Source of the DNA: Thiobacillus denitrificans
GTDB lineage: Bacteria > Pseudomonadota > Gammaproteobacteria > Burkholderiales > Thiobacillaceae
DNA: 64,000 nucleotides
Assembly (NCBI GenBank): GCA_002343685.1
Contig: DDRS01000027.1
Span: forward strand, 1-64,000
Reading direction: 5' to 3'
Shown one piece after another: positions 33,857-41,296 of this stretch (position 1 is the first letter of the stretch; the number at the start of each line of letters is the position of its first letter). Made by a program: the position numbers and the translations under genes. The notes below the pieces were generated by a model. The model was not told the origin of the DNA, ran no database searches, and saw only the letters and a program-made list of their open reading frames with translations.

Positions 33857-34496
33857 CCAGGCGGCCGGGTTACGACGGCGTGTATGCCCTGCTGGACAGG
33901 GTATGCGTCAGCCCCTGCGATATATCCACAGTATTTCAAACTCGCCCAACTCAGGCGTTCGCTTGGCGCATGCGTTGTATCAACTTGGCCGGATGTCGCT
34001 CCTGATCGACACGCGAGGTCACCTGTTTACCTCTTCTTCCCCCCGCAGCCTGTTCGACTGGAGGCATCAACTCGAGCGCAGGCAGTTGCATGCTCTGCCG
34101 CAAGCCTATTGCGAAGCTTGGTATGCGCCCGGTATGCGGGCGGATGAGCCTGCCCTGCTCGGCATGGTGGGCGGTTACGACGATGTGATATTCGATTCGG
34201 AATGGGATTGTGCCGATCTTGCTTTACTGCCGGACGTGGCGCATACCGTTGTCATGGAGATACGCCGTACCGACGAATCGATGCGGAAAGCCTATGCTGT
34301 ACTCAAAACGCTGGCGCGTTCGGGCGTGACATTCCGGATTGGCCTGCTGGGCGATCGGTTAGCCTGCGACCATATCCAGGCCGCAGGCTGCCACTTTCTC
34401 GGGCACGAGCTTGTGCATGCTATTTTCAACGTGGCAAACGAGAATGATGCATTTGCTGCGCTAGCCGTTAGAATGGCGGACGAGGAGCGAGCCTGA
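33846..34496 (+). CDS. flhG: Degenerate FlhG/FleN-like protein without P-loop
   Basis: The 216 residues start at GTG 33846, overlapping flhF by 11 bases. Residues 4-10, DQAAGLR, are the DQAxxLR activation motif that FlhG uses to stimulate FlhF. The MinD-like fold is still traceable: LAHALYQLGRMSLLIDTRG, then YDDVIFDSEWDCADLALL and a C-terminal helix-strand series. At the P-loop position, where FlhG has GKGGVGKT, the sequence is SNSPNSGV, so ATP binding should be lost. Its place between flhF and fliA is the normal flhG place. An inactive or ATP-independent FlhG is the best reading; low similarity leaves some doubt. Confidence 0.72.
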   Translation: MPADQAAGLRRRVCPAGQGMRQPLRYIHSISNSPNSGVRLAHALYQLGRMSLLIDTRGHLFTSSSPRSLFDWRHQLERRQLHALPQAYCEAWYAPGMRADEPALLGMVGGYDDVIFDSEWDCADLALLPDVAHTVVMEIRRTDESMRKAYAVLKTLARSGVTFRIGLLGDRLACDHIQAAGCHFLGHELVHAIFNVANENDAFAALAVRMADEERA

Positions 34497-34532
34497 CGGC
34501 TTGGCAGTTATAAAGACAGGGAAACCCTGAAC

Positions 34533-35243
34533 ATGGTAGGTAAACCATCGTCGCAAGACGAGCAGATCACCAAGTATGCGCCGCTGGTCAAGCGCATTGC
34601 ATATCACATGATGGCGCGCCTGCCCGCCAGCGTCGAAGTCGACGATCTCATCCAGGTCGGTCTGATCGGCCTGATGGATGCGGTAGGGCGCTTCGACGGT
34701 ACCCAGGGCGCGCAATTCGAATCCTATGCCACCCAGCGCATCCGCGGCGCCATGCTCGACGAGTTGCGCGAGGCGGACTGGCTGCCTCGCCATGTGCGGC
34801 AGAAATCCCGGCAGATCGAAGCCGCCATCCACCGGCTGGAGCAGCGCAACGGCAAGTCGCCGTCCGAGCAGGAAATCTCCGCCGAGCTGGGCATGCCGAT
34901 CGATCAGTATCAATCCATGCTGGGCGACGTGAAGTGTTCCCAGTTGCTCTATTACGAAGACTTCTCGGATGAGGACAGCGCCAGCTTTCTGGAGCGCTAT
35001 CTGGTCGACGGCAGCAATGACCCGTTGGCGGTGCTCGAGGACGAGGGTTTCCGCGACAGCCTGATTGCCGCGATCCACCACCTGCCGGAGCGCGAGCGCA
35101 GCATGATGGGCATGTACTACGAACAGGACATGAATCTGAAGGAAATCGGGGCCGTGCTCGGCGTGTCCGAGTCGCGCGTGTGCCAGCTGCATTCGCAGGC
35201 GGTCGCGCGTCTGCGCGCCCAGCTCAAGATCTGGAAAGACTGA
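34533..35243 (+). CDS. fliA: RNA polymerase sigma-28 factor FliA
   Basis: This 236-residue sigma factor has region 2 (VDDLIQVGLIGLMDAVGRFD), region 3 and region 4 (LKEIGAVLGVSESRVCQLHS) in order. It directs transcription of late flagellar genes once anti-sigma factor FlgM is exported. It is the last gene of the flagellar block here; chemotaxis genes that often follow are absent from the window. The start is ATG 34533, with AGGG upstream. Confidence 0.96.
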   Translation: MVGKPSSQDEQITKYAPLVKRIAYHMMARLPASVEVDDLIQVGLIGLMDAVGRFDGTQGAQFESYATQRIRGAMLDELREADWLPRHVRQKSRQIEAAIHRLEQRNGKSPSEQEISAELGMPIDQYQSMLGDVKCSQLLYYEDFSDEDSASFLERYLVDGSNDPLAVLEDEGFRDSLIAAIHHLPERERSMMGMYYEQDMNLKEIGAVLGVSESRVCQLHSQAVARLRAQLKIWKD

Positions 35244-35314
35244 CTCCGGGGGACGGAACGCGGGTAAATCCGCGATAATGACGGCTTGTTTATCCAGCCA
35301 GCATTCTTTGCCTC

Positions 35315-36538
35315 ATGAGCCAAGCCGCCCTCAAGAAAAAAGCCCTCGATTACCATCGCCTGCCCAAGCCCGGCAAGCTCTCCGTCGAATCGTCCAAACC
35401 CTGCTCCACGCAGGCGGACCTGTCGCTCGCCTATACGCCGGGAGTGGCCCAGCCGGTGCTGGAGATCGCAAAAACCCCCGCCAGAGCCTACGATTACACG
35501 AACAAGGGCAATCTGGTCGCGGTGATCACCGACGGCACCGCGATTCTCGGTCTGGGTAATCGCGGCCCGCTCGCCGCGAAGCCGGTGATGGAGGGCAAGG
35601 CTGTGCTATTCAAGCAGTTCGCCGGGATCGACGTCTACGACATCGAGGTCAACGCCAAGACACCGCAGGATTTCATCAAGGTGGTGGAGGCGATCGCCCC
35701 TACCTTCGGCGGAATCAACCTCGAAGACATCGCAGCGCCGCATTGTTTCGAAATCGAAGCGGCGCTGAAGAAGAAACTCGACATCCCGGTATTCCACGAT
35801 GACCAGCATGGCACCGCCACCATCATCTGCGCGGGCCTCATCAACGCCCTGCATGTGCAGGGCAAGACGCTGGAAACCGCCAAGATCGTGTGCCTCGGCG
35901 CCGGCGCGGCCGGCATCGCCTCGCTGAACCTGCTGGTCGCGATGGGCGCGCAGAAGCGCAACATCCTGCTGGTCGATTCCAAGGGCGTGGTGCACAAAGG
36001 GCGAACCGATCTCAACAGTTTCAAGAAAGCCTACGCGCGTCAGACCAAGCTGCGTACGTTGGACGAAGCGATGGTGGGCGCCGATGTGTTCGTCGGCGTG
36101 TCGGGTGCCAACCTGGTCAGCCCTGCCATGGTCAAAAGCATGGCGGACAAGCCTGTGGTGTTCGCGCTGGCCAACCCCAATCCGGAAATCCTGCCGGAAA
36201 AGGCCAAGGCGGCGCGCAGCGATCTCATCATGGCGACCGGCCGTTCCGACTTCCCCAATCAGGTGAACAATGTCCTGGGTTTCCCGTTCATTTTCCGCGG
36301 TGCGCTCGATGCGCGGGCAAAGCAGATCACCGAATCCATGCTGATCGCCGCGGTGAACGCGCTGGCCGAGCTGGCACGCGAACCGGTGCCGGCATCGGTG
36401 TTGAAGGCCTATAAACTGAAGAAGCTCAAATTCGGCCCGGACTACATCCTGCCGAAACCATTCGACCCGCGCCTTGCCCAGCGCGTCCCCCAGGCCGTGG
36501 CCAAGGCGGCGAAGAAGGCGCCGGGCAAGCGCCGCTGA
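35315..36538 (+). CDS. maeB: Malic enzyme (short form without phosphotransacetylase domain)
   Basis: The 407 residues cover the malic-enzyme N domain (SLAYTPGVAQPVLEI, VITDGTAILGLGNRGP) and NAD(P) domain (CLGAGAAGIASL, VVFALANPNPEI). The metal- and substrate-binding segment PVFHDDQHGTA is intact. It oxidatively decarboxylates malate to pyruvate, probably with NADP. The large bifunctional MaeB has an extra C-terminal phosphotransacetylase-like domain of about 300 residues that is absent here. It ends in a Lys-rich tail. It stands upstream of the sdh operon. Confidence 0.93.
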   Translation: MSQAALKKKALDYHRLPKPGKLSVESSKPCSTQADLSLAYTPGVAQPVLEIAKTPARAYDYTNKGNLVAVITDGTAILGLGNRGPLAAKPVMEGKAVLFKQFAGIDVYDIEVNAKTPQDFIKVVEAIAPTFGGINLEDIAAPHCFEIEAALKKKLDIPVFHDDQHGTATIICAGLINALHVQGKTLETAKIVCLGAGAAGIASLNLLVAMGAQKRNILLVDSKGVVHKGRTDLNSFKKAYARQTKLRTLDEAMVGADVFVGVSGANLVSPAMVKSMADKPVVFALANPNPEILPEKAKAARSDLIMATGRSDFPNQVNNVLGFPFIFRGALDARAKQITESMLIAAVNALAELAREPVPASVLKAYKLKKLKFGPDYILPKPFDPRLAQRVPQAVAKAAKKAPGKRR

Positions 36539-36565
36539 GTCGCTGACCTGGCGAGAGCCGAATCG

Positions 36566-36946
36566 ATGAAGCCGATCGCGCGCCCCGTTTACCTGGACCT
36601 GTTGCGCATTTATTTACCGCTGGCCGGTTGGGTGTCGATCCTGCATCGGGTGTCGGGTGCGCTGCTGTTTCTGGCACTGCCGCCTGGCGTGTGGGCGCTG
36701 TCGCTGTCGCTCTCGAGTGAGGCCGGTTTCCTGCGTATGGCCGGATGGGTGACGCATCCGCTGAGCAAACTGCTGCTGTTGCTTGGCGTATGGGCGTTCA
36801 CGCATCATCTGTTTGCCGGTTTGCGGCATCTGGCGCTCGATGTCCATTGGGGGACGGGCCTGTCGCATGCGCGGCAAAGCAGCCTCGCGGTGATGTTGGC
36901 CACAGGGCTGGTGACGCTGCTCGCCGCCTGGAGACTATTCACATGA
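36566..36946 (+). CDS. sdhC: Succinate dehydrogenase cytochrome b556 subunit SdhC
   Basis: This 126-residue membrane subunit has three helices. SILHRVSGALLF holds the quinone-site Ser and Arg, and HHLFAGLRHLALD contains the haem-ligand histidine. With SdhD it anchors the SdhAB dimer and reduces quinone. It overlaps sdhD by four bases and begins the sdhCDAB-sdhE operon. Confidence 0.93.
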   Translation: MKPIARPVYLDLLRIYLPLAGWVSILHRVSGALLFLALPPGVWALSLSLSSEAGFLRMAGWVTHPLSKLLLLLGVWAFTHHLFAGLRHLALDVHWGTGLSHARQSSLAVMLATGLVTLLAAWRLFT

Positions 36947-37287
36947 AGCCGGCTACCGGCGCGCATGCGGGCACCGGCATCTGGCTGGTGCAGCGTGCCA
37001 CGGCGGTGGTACTGGCCGTGGCCTTGCCTGGCTTGATGGCCCATTTCCTCCTGGCTTTGCCTGTCGATTTTTCCGGATGGCAGGGATTGTTCGCACCGCT
37101 TTGGGTGCGCGTGCTGCTGTTGCTGACGGCGCTGGCACTGGCGCTGCACGCCTGGGTGGGCGTACGCGACATTTTCATGGACTACATTCATTTCACCGGT
37201 CTGCGGCTGGCACTGTATCTGGCGGTGATCGTCACCCTGGCGGGCAGCGTCGTCTGGCTGGCCGCCGTCCTGTGGGGGTCGGCATGA
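36943..37287 (+). CDS. sdhD: Succinate dehydrogenase membrane anchor SdhD
   Basis: This 114-residue three-helix protein starts at the ATG overlapping the sdhC stop. LHAWVGVRDIFMDYI contains the haem-ligand histidine and the quinone-site Asp-Tyr region. It completes the membrane anchor of complex II. The sdhA start lies inside its last codons (four-base overlap). Confidence 0.9.
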   Translation: MKPATGAHAGTGIWLVQRATAVVLAVALPGLMAHFLLALPVDFSGWQGLFAPLWVRVLLLLTALALALHAWVGVRDIFMDYIHFTGLRLALYLAVIVTLAGSVVWLAAVLWGSA

Positions 37288-39038
37288 ACACGCGCCGCTT
37301 CGACGCCCTCATCGTCGGCGGCGGCGGCGCCGGCCTGCGTGCGGCGCTGCAACTGGCGCGCTCGGACTACAAGGTCGCGGTGGTGTCGAAGGTTTTCCCG
37401 ACGCGTTCGCACACCGTGTCGGCGCAAGGCGGCATCACCGCCGCGCTCGCCAACGTCGATGACGACCGCTGGGAATGGCATATGTACGACACGGTCAAGG
37501 GCGGCGACTGGCTCGGCGACCAGGATGCGATCGAGTTCATGTGCCGCGAGGCGGCCTCGGCTGTCTACGAACTCGAACACATGGGCCTGCCATTCTCGCG
37601 CCTCGACAACGGCAAGATTTATCAGCGCCCCTTCGGCGGGCAGTCCAAGCACTTCGGTGGCGATCAGGCCACGCGCACCTGCGCCGCCGCCGATCGCACC
37701 GGCCATGCGCTGCTGCATACGCTGTACCAGCAGAACATCCAGCACCGCACGCAGTTCTTCGACGAGTACTTTGCGCTCGACCTGCTGCGCGACGCCGACG
37801 GCTACTGCCTCGGTGTCACCGCGATGAGCATCGAGACCGGCGAACCGCTGCTGATCGAGGCGCGCACGACCCTGCTCGCCACCGGCGGGGCAGGGCGGGT
37901 GTTCTGGAACAGCAGCAACGCCATGATCAACACCGGCGACGGGCTTGGCATGGTGCTGCGCGCCGGCCTGCCGCTGCAGGACATGGAGTTCTGGCAGTTC
38001 CACCCCACCGGAATTGCCGGCGTCGGCTGTCTCATCACCGAAGGCGTGCGCGGCGAGGGCGGCTACCTGCTGAACAAGCATGGCGAGCGTTTCATGGAAC
38101 GCTATGCGCCGCATGCGAAGGACCTCGCTGGGCGCGACGTGGTGGCGCGCGCGATCGCCATCGAAATTGCCGAGGGACGCGGTTGCGGGCCGCGTGGCGA
38201 TTACGTCGACATCAAGCTCGACCATCTGGGCGAAAAAACCATTGCCGAGAAGTTGCCCGGCATCCGCGATCTGGCGATCCGCTTTGCCGGCGTCGACCCG
38301 GCCGAGAAGCCCATCCCCGTCGCACCGACTGCGCACTACATGATGGGCGGCATTCCCACCAACCTGTATGGCCAGGTCGTCGCGCCGGCACGCTTCGGTC
38401 CGGAAGAACCGGTACCGGGCCTGTATGCCGTTGGCGAGTGTGCCTGCGTGTCGGTGCATGGCGCCAACCGTCTGGGCGGCAATTCGCTGCTCGATCTCAT
38501 CGTCTTCGGCCGCGCCGCCGGCAAGCACATGCTGGAATACCTGCGCGACAATCCCTATCCGCGTTCCTTGCCCGGGAATGCAGCCGAGGCCAGCCTGGCA
38601 CGCCTGCAGCGCTGGGACCAGGCCGGGAGCGAGCGCGTGGCGGCGATCAGCGATGACCTGCGGCGCCTGATGCAGACGCATGCGGGCGTATTCCGGACGG
38701 ATGCGGTGTTGCGCGAGGGGCTGGAAAAACTGAATGAACTGGAAGGCCGTCTGGCGCATGCCGGCCTGCAGGACACCAGCCGGGTATTCAACACGGCACG
38801 CATCGAGGCGCTGGAGCTGGAGAACCTGATGGGCGTGGCGCGGGCGACGCTAGTATCGGCCATCAGCCGGACCGAAAGCCGCGGCGCGCATACGCGCGAA
38901 GACTTCCCCGCGCGCGACGACGAACACTGGCTAAAGCACACCCTGTATTCGCGGGCTGGCGACCAGGTGGACGCCAAGCCGGTGCGGCTGAAGCCGCTGA
39001 CGGTGGAGTCGATACGGCCTAAGGAGAGGGTGTATTGA
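37284..39038 (+). CDS. sdhA: Succinate dehydrogenase flavoprotein subunit SdhA
   Basis: This 584-residue flavoprotein has an N-terminal dinucleotide motif (ALIVGGGGAGLRAAL) and the covalent-FAD histidine in TRSHTVSAQGG. It also shows the catalytic HPTGIAGVGCLITEG, the active-site arginine region and a late GANRLGGNSLLDL. It oxidises succinate to fumarate. FAD attachment is helped by SdhE, whose gene lies two genes downstream. Its stop overlaps the sdhB ATG by one base. Confidence 0.97.
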   Translation: MNTRRFDALIVGGGGAGLRAALQLARSDYKVAVVSKVFPTRSHTVSAQGGITAALANVDDDRWEWHMYDTVKGGDWLGDQDAIEFMCREAASAVYELEHMGLPFSRLDNGKIYQRPFGGQSKHFGGDQATRTCAAADRTGHALLHTLYQQNIQHRTQFFDEYFALDLLRDADGYCLGVTAMSIETGEPLLIEARTTLLATGGAGRVFWNSSNAMINTGDGLGMVLRAGLPLQDMEFWQFHPTGIAGVGCLITEGVRGEGGYLLNKHGERFMERYAPHAKDLAGRDVVARAIAIEIAEGRGCGPRGDYVDIKLDHLGEKTIAEKLPGIRDLAIRFAGVDPAEKPIPVAPTAHYMMGGIPTNLYGQVVAPARFGPEEPVPGLYAVGECACVSVHGANRLGGNSLLDLIVFGRAAGKHMLEYLRDNPYPRSLPGNAAEASLARLQRWDQAGSERVAAISDDLRRLMQTHAGVFRTDAVLREGLEKLNELEGRLAHAGLQDTSRVFNTARIEALELENLMGVARATLVSAISRTESRGAHTREDFPARDDEHWLKHTLYSRAGDQVDAKPVRLKPLTVESIRPKERVY

Positions 39039-39733
39039 TGAAATTCCGCCTCTACCGCTACTCTCCCGAATCTGGCGAGAAGCCTCACATGCAGGATGTC
39101 GAACTCGACATCGATCCCGTCGGCAAGATGCTGCTCGACGCGCTGCTGGCGATCAAGGCGCAGGACGAAACACTGTCGCTGCGCCGTTCCTGCCGCGAAG
39201 GCGTATGCGGATCGGACGCAGTGAACGTGAACGGGAAAAACCGGCTGGCGTGCATCACGCCCCTGGGCGAGCTCAAGGAACCGATCGAGGTCAGGCCGCT
39301 GCCGGGACTGCCGGTGATCCGCGACCTCATCGTCGACATGGAGCCGTTCTACAGGCAATACCGCTCGATCAAACCCTGGCTGATCAACGACGGGCCCGAA
39401 CCCGAGGTGGAGCGCCTGCAAAGCCCCGAAGACCGCGCGCTGCTCGACGGCGCCTATGAGTGCATCCTGTGCGCCTGCTGCACGACGGCATGCCCGTCGT
39501 TCTGGTGGAATCCCGATAAATTCGTCGGCCCGGCGGGATTGCTGCAGGCCTATCGCTTCATCGCGGATTCGCGCGACGAGGCGACGTCTGCGCGGCTCGA
39601 CAATGTGGAGGATCCATATCGTCTGTATCGCTGCCACGGCATCATGAACTGCGTCGATGCCTGCCCAAAAGGCCTGAACCCGACCGAGGCCATCGGGCGC
39701 ATCAAATCGCTCTTGGTGAAACGCCGTGTCTGA
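39038..39733 (+). CDS. sdhB: Succinate dehydrogenase iron-sulfur subunit SdhB
   Basis: The 231 residues hold three Fe-S clusters. The [2Fe-2S] ligands are in CREGVCGSDAVNVNG and the nearby LAC. The [4Fe-4S] and [3Fe-4S] ligands are in CILCACCTTACP and CHGIMNCVDACPKG. It passes electrons from FAD to quinone. ATG 39038 is preferred over the TTG three bases earlier. Confidence 0.96.
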   Translation: MKFRLYRYSPESGEKPHMQDVELDIDPVGKMLLDALLAIKAQDETLSLRRSCREGVCGSDAVNVNGKNRLACITPLGELKEPIEVRPLPGLPVIRDLIVDMEPFYRQYRSIKPWLINDGPEPEVERLQSPEDRALLDGAYECILCACCTTACPSFWWNPDKFVGPAGLLQAYRFIADSRDEATSARLDNVEDPYRLYRCHGIMNCVDACPKGLNPTEAIGRIKSLLVKRRV

Positions 39734-39980
39734 CAGGCTGGCCTGGCGTTGCAGACGCGGGTTGCTCGAACTCGATCTCTGGCTGAGTGGCTTTCTGGCG
39801 GCGCACCGCGCTACACTTCAACCTTGCGAGGCCACCGCGCTGGAACGGCTGCTGGATCTGCCGGACATGGAGATAATCGACCGTCTGCAAGGCCGGTCAC
39901 CTGCGGGCGATGCCGGACTGGAAGCGCTTGTACAACGCCTGCGACATTTTCAGGCAGCAACACTTTTGGAATCACGATGA
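39726..39980 (+). CDS. sdhE: FAD assembly factor SdhE
   Basis: The 84 residues from a GTG start overlap sdhB by eight bases. The family motif RGxxE appears as RRGLLELD, followed by the helical bundle (CEATALERLLDLPDMEI). SdhE promotes covalent attachment of FAD to SdhA. Its stop overlaps the gltA start by four bases. Confidence 0.92.
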   Translation: MSDRLAWRCRRGLLELDLWLSGFLAAHRATLQPCEATALERLLDLPDMEIIDRLQGRSPAGDAGLEALVQRLRHFQAATLLESR

Positions 39981-41272
39981 AAAAAACCGTCACCCTTACC
40001 TTCAGCGACGGCAGCCCTTCGATCGAATTGCCGATCGAGCAAGGCACCTACGGCAAGCCGGTCATCGACATCCGCGCGCTGGGCGCGCACGGCTATTTCA
40101 CCCACGACCCCGGCTTCACCGCCACGTCGAGCTGCACGTCGGCCATCACCTACATCGACGGCGACGAAGGCCTGCTGTACTACCGCGGCTACCCGATCGA
40201 GGAACTGGCCTACAAGTCCGACTACATGGAAGTCAGCTATCTGCTGCTTCACGGCGAACTGCCGACCGCCGAGCAGAAAATGGCGTTCGAGCAATCGATC
40301 CGCCACCATACCCTGCTGCACGACCAGATGGAAAACGTGTTCCGCGGCTTTCGTCGCAGCGCGCATCCCATGGCGGTGATGATCGGCGTGACGGGGGCGA
40401 TGTCGGCCTTCTATCACAGCGGGCTGGACAACTTCAATCCGGCGCATCGCGAGGTCGTTGCCCACCGGCTGATTGCGAAGGTGCCTACTGTCGCGGCCTG
40501 GGCCTACAAGTTCAACGAAGGCCAGCCTTTCGTCTATCCGCAGAACCGCCTGAGCTATGCCGAGAACTTCATGCACATGATGTTCTCCAGCCCGTGCGAG
40601 GAGTATGTGCCGAACCCGGTTCTGGCGCGTGCGCTCGACCGCATCTTCATCCTGCACGCCGACCACGAGCAGAATGCCTCGACCTCAACCGTGCGGCTGG
40701 CCGGTTCGAGCGGCGCCAACCCCTATGCCTGCATCGCCAGCGGCATGGCCTCGCTGTGGGGGCCACTGCATGGCGGCGCCAACGAGGCGGTGCTGCGCAT
40801 GCTGGAGGAGATGGACGATGTCTCCAAGATTCCGGAGTTCATCAAGCGCGCCAAGGACAAGTCCGATCCGTTCCGCCTGATGGGCTTCGGCCATCGCATC
40901 TACAAGAACATGGATCCGCGGGCGGCGATCATCCGCCAGACCTGCTACGAGGTGCTGGACGAACTCGACCTGCGCGACGATCCGCAGTTCAAGATCGCGC
41001 TCGAGCTCGAACGCATTGCGCTGGAAGACGAGTATTTCATCGCCAAGAAGCTCTACCCCAACGTCGATTTCTACTCGGGCATCATCTTCCGCGCCATGGG
41101 CATCCCTACCAGCATGTTCACCGCGTTGTTCGCCATGGCCCGCACCGCGGGCTGGGTCGCTCAATGGCATGAGATGCTGTCTGATCCTGCGCACAAGATC
41201 GGCCGGCCGCGCCAGCTTTACATAGGCTCGGCCCGGCGTGAATTCGTTCCGGTCGAACAGCGCAAGGCCTAG
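39977..41272 (+). CDS. gltA: Citrate synthase GltA
   Basis: This 431-residue type II (hexameric-type) citrate synthase has the catalytic histidines in LSYAENFMHMMF and FGHRIYKNMDPRA and the aspartate region near RTAGWVAQWHEM. LHADHEQNAST and the N-terminal beta domain are typical. It joins acetyl-CoA and oxaloacetate. Its place directly after sdhE and before sucA makes one oxidative-branch block. Confidence 0.96.
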   Translation: MKKTVTLTFSDGSPSIELPIEQGTYGKPVIDIRALGAHGYFTHDPGFTATSSCTSAITYIDGDEGLLYYRGYPIEELAYKSDYMEVSYLLLHGELPTAEQKMAFEQSIRHHTLLHDQMENVFRGFRRSAHPMAVMIGVTGAMSAFYHSGLDNFNPAHREVVAHRLIAKVPTVAAWAYKFNEGQPFVYPQNRLSYAENFMHMMFSSPCEEYVPNPVLARALDRIFILHADHEQNASTSTVRLAGSSGANPYACIASGMASLWGPLHGGANEAVLRMLEEMDDVSKIPEFIKRAKDKSDPFRLMGFGHRIYKNMDPRAAIIRQTCYEVLDELDLRDDPQFKIALELERIALEDEYFIAKKLYPNVDFYSGIIFRAMGIPTSMFTALFAMARTAGWVAQWHEMLSDPAHKIGRPRQLYIGSARREFVPVEQRKA

Positions 41273-41296
41273 CGGCATACCCGGGATCGATCGGCC

